A stretch of 7,329 bases of DNA, from NCBI GenBank assembly GCA_009785435.1, contig WQWG01000034.1, positions 1 through 7,329 of the forward strand. Reading direction: 5' to 3'. The notes below the pieces were generated by a model. That model ran no database searches and had not been told where the DNA came from. It worked only from the letters and a program-made list of their open reading frames with translations. Below, piece after piece: positions 7,222-7,329 of the stretch (position 1 is its first letter; each line of letters starts with the position of its first letter). The translations under genes and the position numbers were made by a program. This stretch comes from Clostridiales bacterium. Lineage in GTDB: Bacteria; Bacillota; Clostridia; Peptostreptococcales; Anaerovoracaceae.

Positions 7222-7230
7222 CTCCCCCTT
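7222..7230 (-). promoter_or_regulatory. Ribosome-binding site of rpoC (fixes the TTG start)
   Basis: The minus strand reads AAGGGGGAG here, a purine-rich Shine-Dalgarno match. It is followed by 7 bases (7221-7215) and then TTG at 7214. This spacing supports TTG as the real start. An in-frame TAA lies immediately before the TTG, so no longer version of the protein is possible. A nearby ATG at 7210 is in a different frame. Confidence 0.8.
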
Positions 7231-7236
7231 TCTATT

Positions 7237-7329
7237 CTATAATTCTTCAGAAAAATCTTCGCTGCTGATAACAACCTCATCGTCAAGACTGTCATCGATG
7301 TCAGGCGTGTCGTCATCATCGTCGTCAAA
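7237..7329 (-). CDS. rpoB: RNA polymerase beta subunit, C-terminal end only (partial)
   Basis: Only the last 30 codons and a TAG stop are in the window; the rest of the gene lies beyond the high-coordinate edge. The visible peptide is extremely acidic: 16 of 30 residues are Asp or Glu, including a run of six Asp right at the edge, with no Lys or Arg. It ends in SSEDFSEEL. The peptide has no diagnostic catalytic motif. The assignment rests on position: it ends 22 bases before rpoC in the same direction, which is the near-universal rpoB-rpoC arrangement, and acidic, poorly conserved C-terminal tails are common in Firmicute beta subunits. The product would be the beta subunit, forming the catalytic cleft with beta prime. 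An unrelated acidic protein cannot be excluded from these 30 residues alone, but context makes it unlikely. Confidence 0.9.
   Translation of the reverse strand, partial: FDDDDDDTPDIDDSLDDEVVISSEDFSEEL

Overview
This window is a core information-processing locus, all on the minus strand. In the direction of transcription (high to low coordinates) it reads: 3' end of rpoB, rpoC, rpsL (S12), rpsG (S7), fusA (EF-G), 5' end of tuf (EF-Tu). It joins the end of the rpoBC transcription unit to the str (streptomycin) operon. No mobile element, CRISPR array, rRNA, tRNA or accessory gene is visible. All long open frames on the plus strand are antisense shadows of these genes.

The organism looks like a Firmicute, most likely a member of the Clostridia. 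S12 is the 138-residue form with the Gram-positive N-terminal insertion. RpoC is 1236 residues and its overall layout follows the compact Firmicute form rather than the longer proteobacterial one. Shine-Dalgarno sites are strong and purine-rich (AGGAGG class), and TTG and GTG starts are used. EF-G and RpoC read like clostridial or bacillar sequences throughout. I cannot name a genus. The L7Ae-like K-turn protein gene that Bacillus carries between rpoC and rpsL is absent.

Layout: rpoB ends in a very acidic tail at 7237. A 22-base gap with a strong ribosome-binding site leads to rpoC, which starts at TTG 7214. rpoC ends at 3504. A 99-base gap holds a perfect TTGACA -35 box but no evident intrinsic terminator, so the str genes could be read both from rpoBC and from their own promoter. 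rpsL (3404-2988) is followed by an unusually long 162-base gap that can fold into a three-way junction plus a stable hairpin just before the rpsG ribosome-binding site. rpsG starts at GTG 2825, not at the longer open frame. fusA follows after 63 bases and tuf after 29 bases; tuf runs off the window edge.

Together the genes encode the two largest RNA polymerase subunits, two proteins of the small ribosomal subunit (decoding centre and head), and the two GTPases that drive elongation. The only part of the window that ordinary gene content does not explain is the structured rpsL-rpsG spacer, which is a candidate translational control element for S7. Nothing else suggests an undescribed system.
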